Source of the DNA: Oryzias latipes
Lineage: Eukaryota > Chordata > Actinopteri > Beloniformes > Adrianichthyidae
DNA length: 64,000 nt
Direction of reading: 5' to 3'
Assembly: GCF_002234675.1 (NCBI RefSeq)
Contig: NC_019859.2
Location: forward strand, 2,122,740-2,186,739
The notes under the pieces are model-generated. The model saw only the letters and a list, made by a program, of their open reading frames with translations. It was not told the DNA's origin and ran no database searches. Every line of letters begins with the position of its first letter. The first letter of the stretch is position 1. Shown one piece after another: positions 22,752-35,534 of this stretch. A program made the position numbers and the translations under genes.

Positions 22752-23360
22752 ATGGCAGAAGTAGCTCCAGCTCCCGCCGCCGCTCCGGCCAAAGCCGCCA
22801 AGAAGAAGACTTCCAAGCCGAAGAAGGCCGGTCCCAGCGTCAGCGAGCTGATCGTCAAAACGGTGGCCGCTTCCAAGGAGCGCAGCGGCGTGTCTGCCGC
22901 CGCCCTGAAGAAGGCTCTGGCGGCCGGAGGCTACGATGTGGACAAGAACAAAGCCCGCGTCAACACCGCCATCAAGAGCCTGCTGACCAAGGGGACTCTG
23001 GTCCACACCAAGGGCACCGGCGCTGCCGGCTCCTTCAAGATGAGCAAGACGACCGAAAGCACGAAGCCTGCAGCTAAGAAAGCCGCTCCTAAAGCCAAGA
23101 AGCCCGCCGCCAAGAAACCCGCAGCGGCTAAGAAGCCCAAGGCAGCAGCCAAGAAGCCCGCAGCTGCTAAGAAGTCTCCCAAGAAGGTGAAGAAGCCCGC
23201 AGCAGCGCCCAAGAAAGCAGCCAAGAGCCCCAAGAAGGCCACCAAGAGCCCCAAAAAGAGCCCCAAGAAGGCGGTTAAGAAAGCCCCCGCAGCCAAGAAA
23301 GCTCCCGCTAAGAAGGCAGCCAAGCCCAAAGTCAAGAAGACAGCAGCCAAGAAGAAGTGA
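22752..23360 (+). CDS. H1: Linker histone H1
   Basis: 202 residues, intronless. I chose the ATG at 22752 ([19 protein letters not shown]) because it lies after the TATA-like box and matches H1 N-termini; an in-frame upstream ATG at 22662 overlaps the promoter. The winged-helix globular domain spans about residues 28-100 ([46 protein letters not shown]). The tail is about 50% Lys/Ala with SPKK repeats, sites for CDK phosphorylation. It binds linker DNA and compacts chromatin. The protein is identical to the copy at 45888-46496. H4 follows 0.95 kb downstream on the same strand. Confidence 0.97.
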   Translation: MAEVAPAPAAAPAKAAKKKTSKPKKAGPSVSELIVKTVAASKERSGVSAAALKKALAAGGYDVDKNKARVNTAIKSLLTKGTLVHTKGTGAAGSFKMSKTTESTKPAAKKAAPKAKKPAAKKPAAAKKPKAAAKKPAAAKKSPKKVKKPAAAPKKAAKSPKKATKSPKKSPKKAVKKAPAAKKAPAKKAAKPKVKKTAAKKK

Positions 23361-23391
23361 AGAAACATCCTCAGAATTCTGTAGAAACAAA

Positions 23392-23407
23392 GGCTCTTCT
23401 AAGAGCC
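23392..23407 (+). terminator. Histone 3' stem-loop (H1)
   Basis: GGCTCTTCTAAGAGCC, a 6-bp stem, 31 bp after the H1 stop. Confidence 0.92.
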
Positions 23408-24625
<1,218 letters not shown>

Positions 24626-24656
24626 ATCACTGATCCGCTGGCTGCAGACAACAAAA

Positions 24657-24672
24657 GGCCCTTTTAAGGGCC
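24657..24672 (+). terminator. Histone 3' stem-loop (H4)
   Basis: GGCCCTTTTAAGGGCC, the variant stem also used by the second H4. Confidence 0.92.
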
Positions 24673-24726
24673 GCCAACTTTTCTCTAGAGCAGAGGATCT
24701 ACGTTTATGTCATTTGTCTTCCCTGG

Positions 24727-25751
24727 CAGTGTTGCCAGACTGGGCGGTTTTGGTTCAAATTTTGCGGGTAAAAAATGGCTTTGGGCGGGTGTGCATAATT
24801 TGGGCGATTTTAGGGTTTGGTCGGCGGTTTTTTTCCACTTATGAATATATAATAGACTACGTTAGGCTGGGTGGGTGAAGTCTTATGTTCTGAAGCTCCG
24901 TGAACGCACCAGGCAGAGACGCTTAATGGGTTCTGTCATCTAACCTGTTGTTGGGGGTTTGCCGCCCCGCCCCTCTTAGAAGTTGCGTTGTTTAAAGCCA
25001 ACACCGCGGTCGCGTGTGGGCGGAGCTACGAGCAACGTTATGGTCTGATCGCTGCATGTCTGTGTGTATCGATGCACGGTAGAAACGGAGAATGTGGAGA
25101 GATCAGGTTTAATATTTTGTAGAGTTCTACTTGGTAATGTTTCCATGTTCATGGAAAGTTGAGTTCATGAGATCGTCCCAGAAAGTCTCTGCTTCAACTC
25201 CCGCAGGGAAAGCTGCGTGTGAACCTGACGCCCGTGTTTCCATCTCTGACAGAGTTTGAAGCCAAAGTCCCTCCCCCGCCCCTCTACCTGCTTTTCCTCT
25301 CTACCTGTTCATATCCTCTGCAGCTTTTTTCCCCCGCCCTCCTCCAGTGTGTCCAACACAGAGAGCGCAAAATACGGTCATCATAGCAGCAGTTCAATAC
25401 TGTACTCCTTTTAATAGTCTGAATTATTTTTGATTTTGAGAAATGTTTTATTTTGAAAAATCACCGCATCGGGTACTTAATCAGTCCAGTAGGGGAAAAA
25501 TCTACAAAAGCTGTATATTGTTGTTTCTCCCAATCATAGATATGATTGTGCTTTTAGACTGGACAGGTAGCTGTGAAAAAGCCAATCGAGTACTATCCCC
25601 CTTCTACACCTGTGATTTGTGAATGTGTAATTCATTTGACTTGATCTTATAATCCCCCCCCCCCCCCCCCCCCGGTTGGGCGGGTTTTTGCGGGGCCTGG
25701 CGGTTTTCAGATGACTTTTGGACTGGAAAACTGACTTATCTGGCAACACTG
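24727..25751. mobile_element. Non-autonomous hAT element
   Basis: Ends CAGTGTTGCCAGACTGGGCG and ACTTATCTGGCAACACTG are inverted, typical of hAT. The flanks TTCCCTGG and TCCCTGAG look like an imperfect 8-bp target duplication. 1025 bp, no transposase ORF, with a pure C-run of about 20 near 25653-25673. It lies only 54 bp past the H4 stem-loop and is absent from the paralogous H4 block. Confidence 0.8.
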
Positions 25752-25759
25752 TCCCTGAG

Positions 25760-26447
25760 TTCAAAAATAGAGACGTAAAATGATTATAGTATATGAAAGT
25801 TTGTTTGTCATAAACAAAATAACTTAAAATATAGTGCAATAAATATAGTGTAAACATAGTGCTGCAGCATCATTACAGCCAACTCTTATTTCATTTGATC
25901 AATGCTTATTGGGAGCTAAATGAGCCTCCAATTTACTACAGCCCAGATAATTTTCCTTTCCCCAAACTACAATCGTGATTACAACTCACATTTTCCAAAT
26001 GTGGAATATAAATTAATAAACCAGATCCACCAGAATATACTCTAAGCAGTCTATAAATTACAATTCAGATAATCATGAACAATTAAAAACATGACCCTTT
26101 TTGGCCTTAACTTTATTTTACTTTTATGTATTTTAATTTTCTTTCCCTGTAGACCTTGTCCTATAGCCATTTACCAACATGTTCCAGAGTTTCATCTTCA
26201 TTACAGAAAGTCATTGGACACATTTTTGTTTTCACAAACCTGCACTATGGCTGAATTTGCTGGGTGAGAAAAGCCAAACAGTGTCCGATGTTTTCTGGAA
26301 TTATTTTAGTTATTCTTTTTTTTTTTCCTTTAAAAGAGTATTTAGTTTACTTGGCCTTTTTTTGCCAACTTTTTGGATATGTTCATTGCACAGTTTTAAA
26401 CCGCGACAAATTTGCGATTGTAAATTTGGCCAAAAGTAAATTCCCTT
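25760..26447. other. AT-rich spacer, nothing recognised
   Basis: Short ORFs only. No transposon ends were located. Confidence 0.5.
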
Positions 26448-26535
26448 TCCTGTCACGATCTGCAGTTCTCACAAAACCATTGCTACAATCTCAGTCCAAA
26501 ATGAAAACGTATTTTATTTTTCTATTCAGTCAATG
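26448..26535 (+). repeat. Relic of the spacer downstream of H2B
   Basis: TGCAGTTCTCACAAAACC, GCTACAATCTCAGT and GTCAATGATG recur in the same order at about 51073-51143, downstream of the intact H2B. A second short match follows at 26973-27016 versus 51622-51670. It suggests that an H2B-containing block once lay here. Confidence 0.55.
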
Positions 26536-26972
26536 ATGCAGGATAAAGGGAGACTCATATTGAACATACACACTCTTGCAATGTTATGCAAATTTTACTT
26601 TAATTTGAAAAAAAACTTATGTGATTACATTTTTTTACAGTACAAAATGCATGGCACACGCTTGAGTAGATATTTATTTTGGATTTTTTTTGGTAGTTTT
26701 TGAACCAACACTCAGTTTTTGAATGCTGACAGTGTTGGAGGATCTCTGGAGTAATGCTAGGAGGAAAGATCAATTTATGTAGCCCAATATCATGACTGAT
26801 CGGTCCGTTAGTGTCATACAAGTAATTGTAGTGTAATGAACATGAATGGACCATTGTATTCTTTCTAAACAAACCTCCAGATATGAGATCATTCAAAAAC
26901 TTTTGAATTATATTTTGAACTAACATCTTTGATTTCAGTTTTCTGGTGAACATGCTGAGGTTTTCTTTGAGA
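26536..26972. other. Spacer, nothing recognised
   Basis: A 117-codon minus-strand ORF (26600-26953) has no known motif and no paralogue in the window. Confidence 0.4.
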
Positions 26973-27049
26973 GTAGTCAGAATAAATTGGATCAGGCATG
27001 GAGACAGAGGAACAGCATTTCTCAGTCTGATAAGTCATTTTTTCAACCT

Positions 27050-27473
<424 letters not shown>

Positions 27474-27501
27474 ATCCTTAATGATCCACCAACAACACAA
27501 C

Positions 27502-27517
27502 GGCTCTTTTAAGAGCC
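27502..27517 (+). terminator. Histone 3' stem-loop kept by the H2A pseudogene
   Basis: GGCTCTTTTAAGAGCC, identical to the one after intact H2A. Confidence 0.85.
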
Positions 27518-27599
27518 ACACACTTACAACCAAGAGCACTGCTTCTCTAAACTTAGTCTCTACCTTCTTATTCCAAGATGGGCCAAGAGGAAACACTGT

Positions 27600-28493
27600 A
27601 AGAAACAACATCAGAATATGAATAATAAAAAGCGAACAATAGTGATAATGAAATAAAATAAGACATAACAATAAAAATAAATGAAATTATTAAAACATAA
27701 CTTTAAATATCATGAATATAGTAACACTAGAAAGTGTAGTATATTAAAAACATAAGTACACAGCAAAAACTGGAGAAACATTAACTGCAGAAAATAGATG
27801 AATTAATGAATAAATAATGAGTTAAAGAGTTAAACAATTACAAAAGTCACATTAAAGCCAGATTAAGTTGAGCAGGTACATTTGTTAAAATAGTCTTAAA
27901 GCAAAGTAAAAGTTTATAATGATTTAACATTTTATGGTGCAGAAAACTTTCATTACTTTTTGAAGTTCGTATAATAATTCTTTTTTTTGTTTTTATTTTG
28001 CTGAAAGTCTCATATATGTGCATGCCACATACACATTTATTGTGAGTTGTCAGTTTCACATATTTCCCAGGATGCATCACTGTATTGTTCTCAAATGTTA
28101 TGCTTGTGTGTCAAAGTTTATAGAATAAAAAACTGTTTTCTGCAGTAAATGAAGATTTTCTTCAGATCTTCTGACTCCTCTTCCTCTGCAGAGTTGATGA
28201 ATAAAAGGCAATTCTGTGCAAACTTGATCTTTTGTCTAAAATGAGTTTTAACATCCAACAGTCTGTTGGTTCCTTTTTCTTCTTAAGAAAATTCAAGAAC
28301 ATTTTATTCTGTCACTTCAGTTGCTATATTGACACCTCTGTTTCCGTTCATGCATGCTAATGGTGGAAAGAGGAAGAGTAACTTCTGCAAACTCCTCCTC
28401 TCCATTTACAGGATGGAAAGCAGCACTCTTTCTCTGAAACTCTTTCTGCAGCTCATGAACTCTGAAGAAAGGAACCCAGAGAGAGGAGACGCC
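27600..28493. other. Spacer ahead of CD22-like copy B
   Basis: AT-rich. The last 150 bp should hold the promoter and 5' UTR of the CD22-like gene, but I see no convincing core element. Confidence 0.45.
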
Positions 28494-28548
28494 ATGAGTC
28501 TGACTGCAGCACTGAGAGGATTTGTTGTTGTTCTTTGCTGGTTTGCAG
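28494..28548 (+). CDS. Copy B exon 1: signal peptide
   Basis: ATG at 28494 gives MSLTAALRGFVVVLCWFA, a short n-region, a hydrophobic core and a phase-1 donor (GCAG/GTAAAA). It is typical of secreted/Ig-family first exons. A second ATG lies upstream at 28455 but out of this context. Confidence 0.75.
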
Positions 28549-28605
28549 GTAAAAATCTAACAACCTTAATGCTGCTGAGACCTAAAGAAACCTGGAAGCA
28601 GATAT

Positions 28606-28636
28606 GGATGGATGGATGGATGGATGGAGGGATGGA
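28606..28636. repeat. GGAT microsatellite
   Basis: Seven to eight imperfect GGAT units in intron 1 of the CD22-like gene. Confidence 0.85.
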
Positions 28637-29173
28637 TGCTGCAACTTTCTTCCTGATCTTCTGTTTTGGGAGTTTTTCTCTCCACTGTCATCTTTTGTAT
28701 TCTCACTACACTCGCTAAATGCTTCATTTTAATCTGTTACTTATGTTTTTTTTTTTTCTTTTACCAAAATACACTTTGAATTATGTTGGAATAATTGGAC
28801 TTTTAAAACTAAGTGTCTTTTGAGGAGAACCTCGAGTCAAATGTGGTTGTGAAATGAAGCTTTAAGCAGAAACTAAACTAATTTAGAATTCATTTAAAGT
28901 TTAACAAAAAATACAAAACGATCAATTCTTTCCATTATAACCAAATGTTCATTCATCCTAAAGTTGGTGATTTTCTCCTCAGAACTCACATTCTGACTCT
29001 GACTGATGAGCTTGAGACTAAAATGCTTCAATAAACAGTTTTTATAAGCAGAGAAGAAACCAGATCAACGATTCCGTCTAAAACCAGTCAGACATTCACG
29101 TTCAGACGCTGCACTTCTTCCACAGACAGGATCTCTTGTACTCTGAGATATTATGGGATGCATCTTACTCCTG

Positions 29174-29520
29174 AAGTTTGTGAGTTCACTTTGCAAAACA
29201 AAAACTAAAATAATCGACAGAAACAGAAGGATCTTTATTTCTGTCTATTATTGTCTGTGAAAGATTTCAGTAACTTTTGATAAAATACATTAAAAAGTTG
29301 ATTTATTTTTAAAACAAAGTGATTTTATGAACAAATATATTAAAAGAGATTTGATTAAAGTATATGGGAGAAAAGAATACTTTTTTCCTTTCATTCTGTT
29401 ATTAAGCTGTAATCAAAAACCATCATTTTAAATTCTTTTTTATATGTAAAACATAAAAACCTTCAAAGACAGAGAGAAAAGAGGAGTTTTTCAGAGCAGT
29501 GGGGATCTTCTGATGCTCTG
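29174..29520 (+). repeat. Intron 1 segment shared with copy A
   Basis: Parallels 3138-3500, including ACAGAAACAGAAGGATCTTTA. In copy A it is fused to a truncated Ig exon. Between 29520 and 30100 I see nothing else. Confidence 0.65.
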
Positions 29521-30103
29521 TTCAGTTGGTTGACAGCAAACCTCTGACTTTCATCTGATCGCAGGTCAACACGAAGTACGTTTTACAATCCTCATGCATG
29601 GTCACACAATCATGAAGATACAACAGTCACCATCAAATTGTTTACTGCAATTCGTGGACAAAAGTATACCTTTGAACAACAAATGTTAATGTGGACATAA
29701 AAACTACAATCACACAAATTAGTAAACGTTTTCTTACTTGTAGGATATAGGAGGCCAACTCAAAGACAACCTCACTGTCTACTTCAATTAGCTCCTGCAA
29801 AAGAAAAGACAATGACATTCATGAGTAACACCTCCTTTTCTTGTCTGAAAGTGCTGAAGTGAAATACAAACTGTGCTGAAATGTGGATTTAAAATGTTCC
29901 TGCCTCTAAAAACGTTTACTTTATCATTGAAAATATGCTGTTTGTTTCCAGCATGCACACTAATGATAAAAGATAATAAGTTTGTGTAAACTATAGTATA
30001 CGTGTCTATATCATAATTTTGATTCTCACTCAATATTTCATTTTTTATTCGAGTTGACACAAAAGCACGAGCTTTGTTTACATTTTGACATTTGTGCAGT
30101 GGT

Positions 30104-30296
30104 GTTGTGTGTGTGTGTGTGTATTTTTGTTGCGTTACACAATTGTTGTGTCATTTTGTGCTTTGGGCGACTTTTGACCTCCTTTTTTGGCGTTTTGACA
30201 CATTTTTTTGACGTTTTGAACTTTTTTGAGTGTTCGACCCTCGTAGCAATTACAATATGATCCTTGCAGTCTGTGACTGCTGCGGGCCATAATTAA
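30104..30296 (+). repeat. Dispersed repeat with terminal hairpin, copy 1
   Basis: Begins with a GT microsatellite and ends GACCCTCGTAGC, CAATATGATCCTTGCAGTC, then TGTGACTGCTGCGGGCCATA. It is repeated with few changes at 32230-32436, and the last part also at 32006-32052. GCAGTC-TGT-GACTGC forms a small hairpin near the end. The class is unknown; it may be the end of a Helitron-like or other non-coding element. Confidence 0.65.
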
Positions 30297-31060
30297 AGCT
30301 GCAAACGGTGTTGTATGGCCCGCAGACACAACCTGCCTTCCATGCCCAACTCTATGCACCACCGCCGCCCTCACCGCCCTCACCCCCCTAACCGCCCACC
30401 TTTGATCAAGGCAAGTCAAAACTGCATTTGCTAATTATGCTAACCATGTCAATTATGCTAATGTGGCTAAAAGTGTTACAATTGCGATCAGCATCATCAA
30501 CTCAGAATAACACATTACTCTAAAATGGCGAGATTGCAGATTTTGGCGCACAATGGCCGCCAAACCGTAGGTGGTGTCCCCATCCCGTAATGATTTCAAA
30601 ACTTCCGGACAAGGGTATATTGGTTTCGTTAGTCAATTCTATAAAAAAAGTTCAGAATTTTGTCGTTTTTGCTGAGTCAGCACATTTCTTTGCAACGGTT
30701 TTTTGCTTACCACGCCCACATTCCTTTATCGATCTTGTCGTGCGTAACATCATTTTGTTCAGCGTGGGTCAGGGAATTGCATATTTCCTCTTCACGACGT
30801 TCTGATAAAAAATGGGCGAGCTAGCTAAGATGGCAACGCGCACGCCATTCACAAATCTACAACTTCTAATTCCAACATTTTGTCCACATCACCTTGCTAT
30901 GGATTGCTGAGAAGTTACGAGACAATGGCAAAAAATCCATAGGACGAGTTTTTGTTTGTATCTGGTGCAAAAGGTGCTTTTTAGAGAAAATTGCAGATGG
31001 CGGCCTTTTCCCAAGGTCAAAGCTCAACGACACTTCTGTGGGACACTTCCTGGGGAGTGG
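30297..31060. repeat. Repeat-derived sequence with partial second copy
   Basis: The block around AATGGCCGCCAAACCGTAGG (30551 on) through CAAAACTTC recurs at about 31686-31740. No gene is seen. Confidence 0.45.
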
Positions 31061-31560
31061 GAGTGCTTCCAGACTCCAGTTGGCTCATCCGTGCTCCTGT
31101 TCCTGACTGTGTACCTCGTCTCTGCTCCTGCTCCTACACCTGGCTGTGGTTCCTGTCTCTGGCTCGACTCGCGCCCCTGACTGTCCCGATAACCACGGCT
31201 GGATGAAGCTCGTCTGCTGGACTTTATATATGTAGTTGTAGATTTAGATAAGTTAATTCTTCTCTAAGAGTTCTGGTAAATCGCCTGTCCGTCCTGGGGG
31301 AGGATCCCTCCTTCATGTGGGAACCCGTGAGGTTTCTTCGTTTTTTCCGGAATCCGTTTTTTTTAGGAGTTTTTCCTTGTCACGAAAGGGGTCTAAGGGC
31401 AGGGATGCCAGTATAGCTTAGTCAGTTTGTTAGTTAATTTTAGTATTTTCCTATTGAACTCTTTGTATTCATGATCCTTTTGAGTTCATGTTTCACTTCG
31501 AGACGACTGTTGTTGTGATTTTGGGCTATACAAATAAAATTGAATTGAATTGAATTGAAT
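31061..31560 (+). mobile_element. LINE-type 3' end with TTGAA tail
   Basis: Contains CGTCCTGGGGGAGGATCCCT, GAGTTTTTCCTTGTC and GGCTATACAAATAAAATTG, ending in TGAAT repeats, as in 3' ends of fish L2-type LINEs. It is 5' truncated with no ORF. Confidence 0.55.
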
Positions 31561-31569
31561 TGGTGTTTG

Positions 31570-32436
31570 TAGGCTGGAGCTGGCAACAAGTGTGTGCAAT
31601 TGCGTGAAAATCGCTCAAACAAAAGTGTCGTTTTCCCATATTGTCAAAAAACACAAAAGTCGCCAATTCTCAGAGTTCGCCACAAAATGGCCGCCAAGCC
31701 GTAGGTCGTGTTGCCTTCCCATAAGTATTTCAAAACTTCTTTGGGATATCCCCAACATGCGTGTTTTGGTTTCGCAACTGCATTTTTGAGTACATTTTGT
31801 TCGGCCCCATATGCGATTTTGGGCCATTCACTTTTTTTGATGGGATTGCTGGCCGTGATGTCATCGTCTTTGGGGGGATGACATTGACTTTGTGGAAAAT
31901 TCATTTGCAATTCATCCCAGGTGTGTGCACATTTTGGTGAAATTTCGAGTATGCGGCGGGGGTCACATTCTCGCTGAAAGGCGGCAAAGTCGTTCCAACT
32001 GCGAAAACAATATGGTCCTTGCAGTCAGTGTGACTGCTGCTGCGGGCCATAATAAAAAAAACATTTGAAAAACAATAAGAAGTTTTTGCGGTTAGGTTTC
32101 CTATGGATTTCAATGCAGCCTATCTTTTACTATATGCCTGGCATGTCTTCTTGGCCTTAAACCCTTCCTTTGAGGGCTTTTTGGGGCTTTTTTGTGTTTT
32201 TGTCGTCATTTTTGCGATTACAATTTTGACGTTTCTGCGGTGGTGTTGTGCGTGTGTGGGTGTATTTTTGTTGTGTTACACAATTGTTGTGTCATTTTGT
32301 GCTTTTGGCGACTTTTGACCTAATTTTTTGGCATTTTGACACGTTTTTTTACGTTTTGGACCTTTTTGAGTGTTCGACCCTCGTAGCAGTTACAATATGG
32401 TCCTTGCACTCTGTGACTGCTGCGGGCCATAAATAT
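31570..32436 (+). repeat. Dispersed repeat with terminal hairpin, copy 2 (and partial copy)
   Basis: Same family as 30104-30296. The hairpin end GCAGTC...GGGCCATA occurs at 32016-32052 and again at 32404-32432, so two ends lie in tandem. Confidence 0.6.
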
Positions 32437-32542
32437 TAAGAATATAACACTTATATTTAATTCGATTTTTAAGAATGTGGGAACACTAACATATTTACAT
32501 AGTATTTATACATTATACATTATTTACATACCAAACATTAAT

Positions 32543-33055
32543 TCACTCTTCAAAACAAAAAGGTCCTTGATAATTTGCCAAAACACAGCAGTTAAGCCAG
32601 ATCTGATTCACATTGGCAATCAGTGTGAGCGGCACGGGAGAGTCCCAGATGTGAAAGGACTTTATCCTACCGATCACTCTTTCAACTATAATAATGAGGC
32701 AGGCAATGGCTTGGGTTTGTTCCGTTTCCTCCTTGCTAAATTGAGCTGAATGCTCAAAAGGTGGAATGATGAGCATAGATCCAATGTCAGTGTGGAGGTC
32801 TTGAATGAGGAACCCTTTGTCCATCATGACATCATCTGCTGGCTCCAGCAAGGGAAGGACTCCACTGATCCTGGTGATATCCTTTTCTGAGATGCACCCA
32901 GTGTACAGGGGTGAAATGAAAGTCACCAAACCATTGGGAGAAACTCCAATTAGCCCTTTCAATGGTGTCCTGTTTTTGTAACTTGAAAATGTTTCTGACT
33001 GTAAGGTCAGTGATGAGGCTGTCTCTAGGGCAATTTCTGTGCAGTCCAGTATCAC
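32543..33055 (-). pseudogene. DDE transposase, C-terminal half
   Basis: 170 codons. VILDCTEIALE (first catalytic Asp), LKGLIGVSPNGLVTFISPLY, EPADDVMMDKGF (second Asp), then IVERVIGRIKSFHIW with the Glu, and a C-terminal WLNCCVLANYQGP. All three acidic residues of the DDE triad are visible, but the N-terminal half is in other frames and split by insertions. Confidence 0.75.
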
Positions 33056-33200
33056 TCGGACATTGGGACAGTAGCTCTGGAATTTGTCGTGAACTTAACC
33101 TTTTCCCTGCTTATCCAGATGGGAAGTGAGCTCAGCATCATAAAAAGATAATTGGCCCAGGTGATGGTTACCCTGCTAACCCTGGCAATGCTCACATTGA

Positions 33201-33405
33201 CCCTTGTGCTATCTTAGATGACCCCACCCTTCCATTGACGTCTTCTCCCTACCATGACAAAGGTGGATAAAGGTGGAAAGATTTCATGTAATCCATTGAC
33301 ACCAGTGAAGATCACAAATCATTGAAGAAAAAAGGTTCAGCGCACTGTCTAGTGGGTCTAGATGACCCAACTCCCAACGGTAAAGTGCCTAGGATAGCAC
33401 AAGGG
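33201..33405. mobile_element. TTAA-flanked MITE, copy 1 (piggyBac-like)
   Basis: CCCTTGTGCTATCTTAGATG at one end and GGATAGCACAAGGG at the other, flanked by TTGA/TTAA. It interrupts the transposase after an ADMFN reading. Close relatives are at 52136-52330 and at the window end. Confidence 0.78.
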
Positions 33406-33915
33406 TTAAACATGTCAGCAATGAGCTGCTCCTTCATGCCAACAGCAACCTGCATAGAGTACATCAAGAACTTATCTATTATTGGCATGATGGTATCTTC
33501 GCAGCATTCCTCACCTGCCTTCTGTGCTTTGGTCCAGTACACCAGTCTATGTGCAGATGGTGCAATCGACTCCCAAAAAATAGTAGAAACACTCTCGGAT
33601 GGAAATTTGGTGTAGAAACTTATTTGGTCGTCTGACGAACAGTATCAGCTGAAGAGAGTAGAGGGTGGTAGACCAGTGTTTTGCAACTTGGCTAGGTCAT
33701 GGATGTAATCCAAAGCCTCATCCAGGGCACCTGTAAAGATAAAGAAATTAAAAACCAGTCTTAACATATTTATGCTACCTTTCAACACAGCACAGTAATC
33801 ATGTTTCAAAAAGTATTTTAAGTATTTAATTACAAATTAAAGTTCATTTATTTTTGTTAAGGAAAATACAAATGACAAAACACTCAAAAGTAATCAAATA
33901 CATGTAATTAAAATA

Positions 33916-34266
33916 GGGGAGAGCGGGACACAACCTAACACATGGCCAGTTGTAACACACTTGTTTTAAATACTTCCACACATGCTAGTATGGTGAAACT
34001 TAGTGTATTTACTAGGTGCCATATCAATAAATTGTTTCATTATTTTTTTTAATTACATTATTTTATATGAGCACTTAATAATTCTATTTTATTGAGAAAA
34101 TATTTTAGGATTTCTTGTATATTTTTTATATTAGATCATACTACATTTTAAACTGTTATATGGTCGTTTTATAAAATTAATTTGGGGGAAAAAAACCTCT
34201 AAACCCAAAGTAGGTTTACAAAAATGGAGAAAGTCAAAAAGCGTTAGGTTGTGCGCCGCTATCCCC
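33916..34266. mobile_element. TA-flanked MITE (Tc1/mariner-like)
   Basis: GGGGAGAGCGGGACACAACC at the left and an inverted GTTAGGTTGTGCGCCGCTAT-CCCC at the right, with TA on both sides. 351 bp, non-coding. Confidence 0.65.
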
Positions 34267-34302
34267 TACTGCCCATCTCTGGCCCCTTACAGCTAGACAG
34301 CA

Positions 34303-34740
34303 TTAGATTATGTTACAGATGTAGGATAACATTAGTAAAATTTCGTGCGTCAAGTAGTCGTGATCCATCTTTACTGCCTTAGCCACCATGTCGCTATCTT
34401 CACAGCATAGCTGTATAGACTGACGTTTAAAGGTTCTGTCATATACTGACTCCCTTCTCAAAGAAGCAGTAAAGTTGTTCCAAGGGAATAGGCTCGGGAC
34501 AACACCTCTCTTCAGGCGACGAACGACGCAGCCACCACTGTAATCATCCGGAGCAAAGTGCTGGCTGCAGACATAGGTGCTACCTGTTTTTACATTAAAA
34601 CTAGACGTCTCCTCTGTTCGGATCGCCTGTATCCATTTGGGTTTCAGGTTTGGATCCACAGGAAAAGAATGAAACGAAAAGTAGGACTGTTTTTGGTTGG
34701 AAGACGAACAGCATAGAACACAACAACTGCGACTCTACGA
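34303..34740 (-). pseudogene. THAP-domain N-terminus of the transposase
   Basis: Complementary frame shows a Cys pair, FHSFPVDPNLKPKWIQAI, YVCSQHFAPDDY and VPSLFPWN, i.e. the C2CH THAP zinc finger with its AVPTIF-like end (VVPSLFP). THAP domains bind the transposon ends. Confidence 0.7.
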
Positions 34741-35180
34741 CTCCGCCGTTTTTCGTATCTGCTGCTATGATAACAGGAAGTTCTAATACACTTCATTGAC
34801 GTATTTCTGTTCGGAAAATGGGGAAGTGCGTAAATGGTCTATAAAGGAGTACAAAGATCCTCTCCATAAAAAATTCAGTATCAAGAGTGCACTAGTAAAC
34901 AACAGACGAAAAATTACAATAGTTAATAAAGAATAAATTAATGAAAAGTATAATAATAAAATAACAAGAGAAAAACATTACTTACACATATCACACCATT
35001 AAAGATTAGTTACAAGGACAACTAAAAAGACAGTTCCTCCAGTATTTCCATAAACTTCACTGGAAGCGTATATCAGCAATATATCTGTCAGAACATTTGC
35101 TGCATCAACTGCAGTTAAATTAAATTTTTTTTTAAAAAGAATTCTGCATCAAAGTGATTCTGGTTTCTAATCTTTTTCAG

Positions 35181-35534
35181 GGATTCATAGTCAAACATGG
35201 GGAGTGGAATACGCCTCCAAACGCATCTGTGCCTTTGAAGGATCCACAGTGGAAATATCCTGCACCTACACATACCCACCCTGGATAAGTTACAAGAAAA
35301 CTGTTGTTCAGAGAGAATTCTGGTTTACTAAACTGAAGGACAAAAACCCACTGGACCTGAGAGAAGATCCTGACTATGCAGGCAGAGTCACATATCACTT
35401 TTCTGAAAAGAGCTGCTCACTGAGGATCAGTGGTCTGAGACTGAATGACTTTGCTGAGTACAAGTTCAGGTTTGAGACAAACCAACCCGGTGGGAGTTCA
35501 ACTGGTTAACCAGGAGTCTTTCTGACTGCAACAG
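35181..35534 (+). CDS. Copy B exon 2: V-like Ig domain with a stop
   Basis: Acceptor TTTTTCAG, frame GIHSQTWGVEYASKRICAFE, then STVEISCTYTYPP, CSLRISGLRL and YKFRFETNQPGG. The codon at 35507-35509 is TAA in the position where the family usually has GxPG or GLPG. Past it the same frame gives PGVFLTAT and a donor ACAG/GTAAAT. A single T-to-A change (TTA to TAA) would explain it. The exon is 354 bp and symmetric. Confidence 0.75.

Larger units (their letters stand above)
32540..34750 (-). mobile_element. ISL2EU-like DNA transposon (THAP domain plus DDE transposase), broken
   Basis: On the minus strand a THAP-type N-terminus (34303 to about 34740) and a DDE_Tnp_4-type C-terminal half (32543-33055) remain, in the right order. 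Between them lie a TTAA MITE (33201-33405), a scrap of transposase text (33420-33620) and a TA-flanked MITE (33916-34266). The terminal repeats were not identified. The element is inside intron 1 of the CD22-like gene, in antisense. Confidence 0.7.

Noticed and set aside
22710-23390. Long minus-strand ORFs over both H1 genes (also 45819-46526)
   Set aside because: Leu/Gly/Ala-rich antisense reading of the Lys/Ala/Pro tail, with no independent signal.
25653-25674. C-run as a possible functional G-quadruplex-type site
   Set aside because: It lies inside a non-autonomous hAT element and is more simply a simple-sequence expansion; its length may also be an assembly artefact.
26600-26953. 117-codon minus-strand ORF
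   Set aside because: No motif, no splice context, no paralogue; AT-rich surroundings make chance likely.
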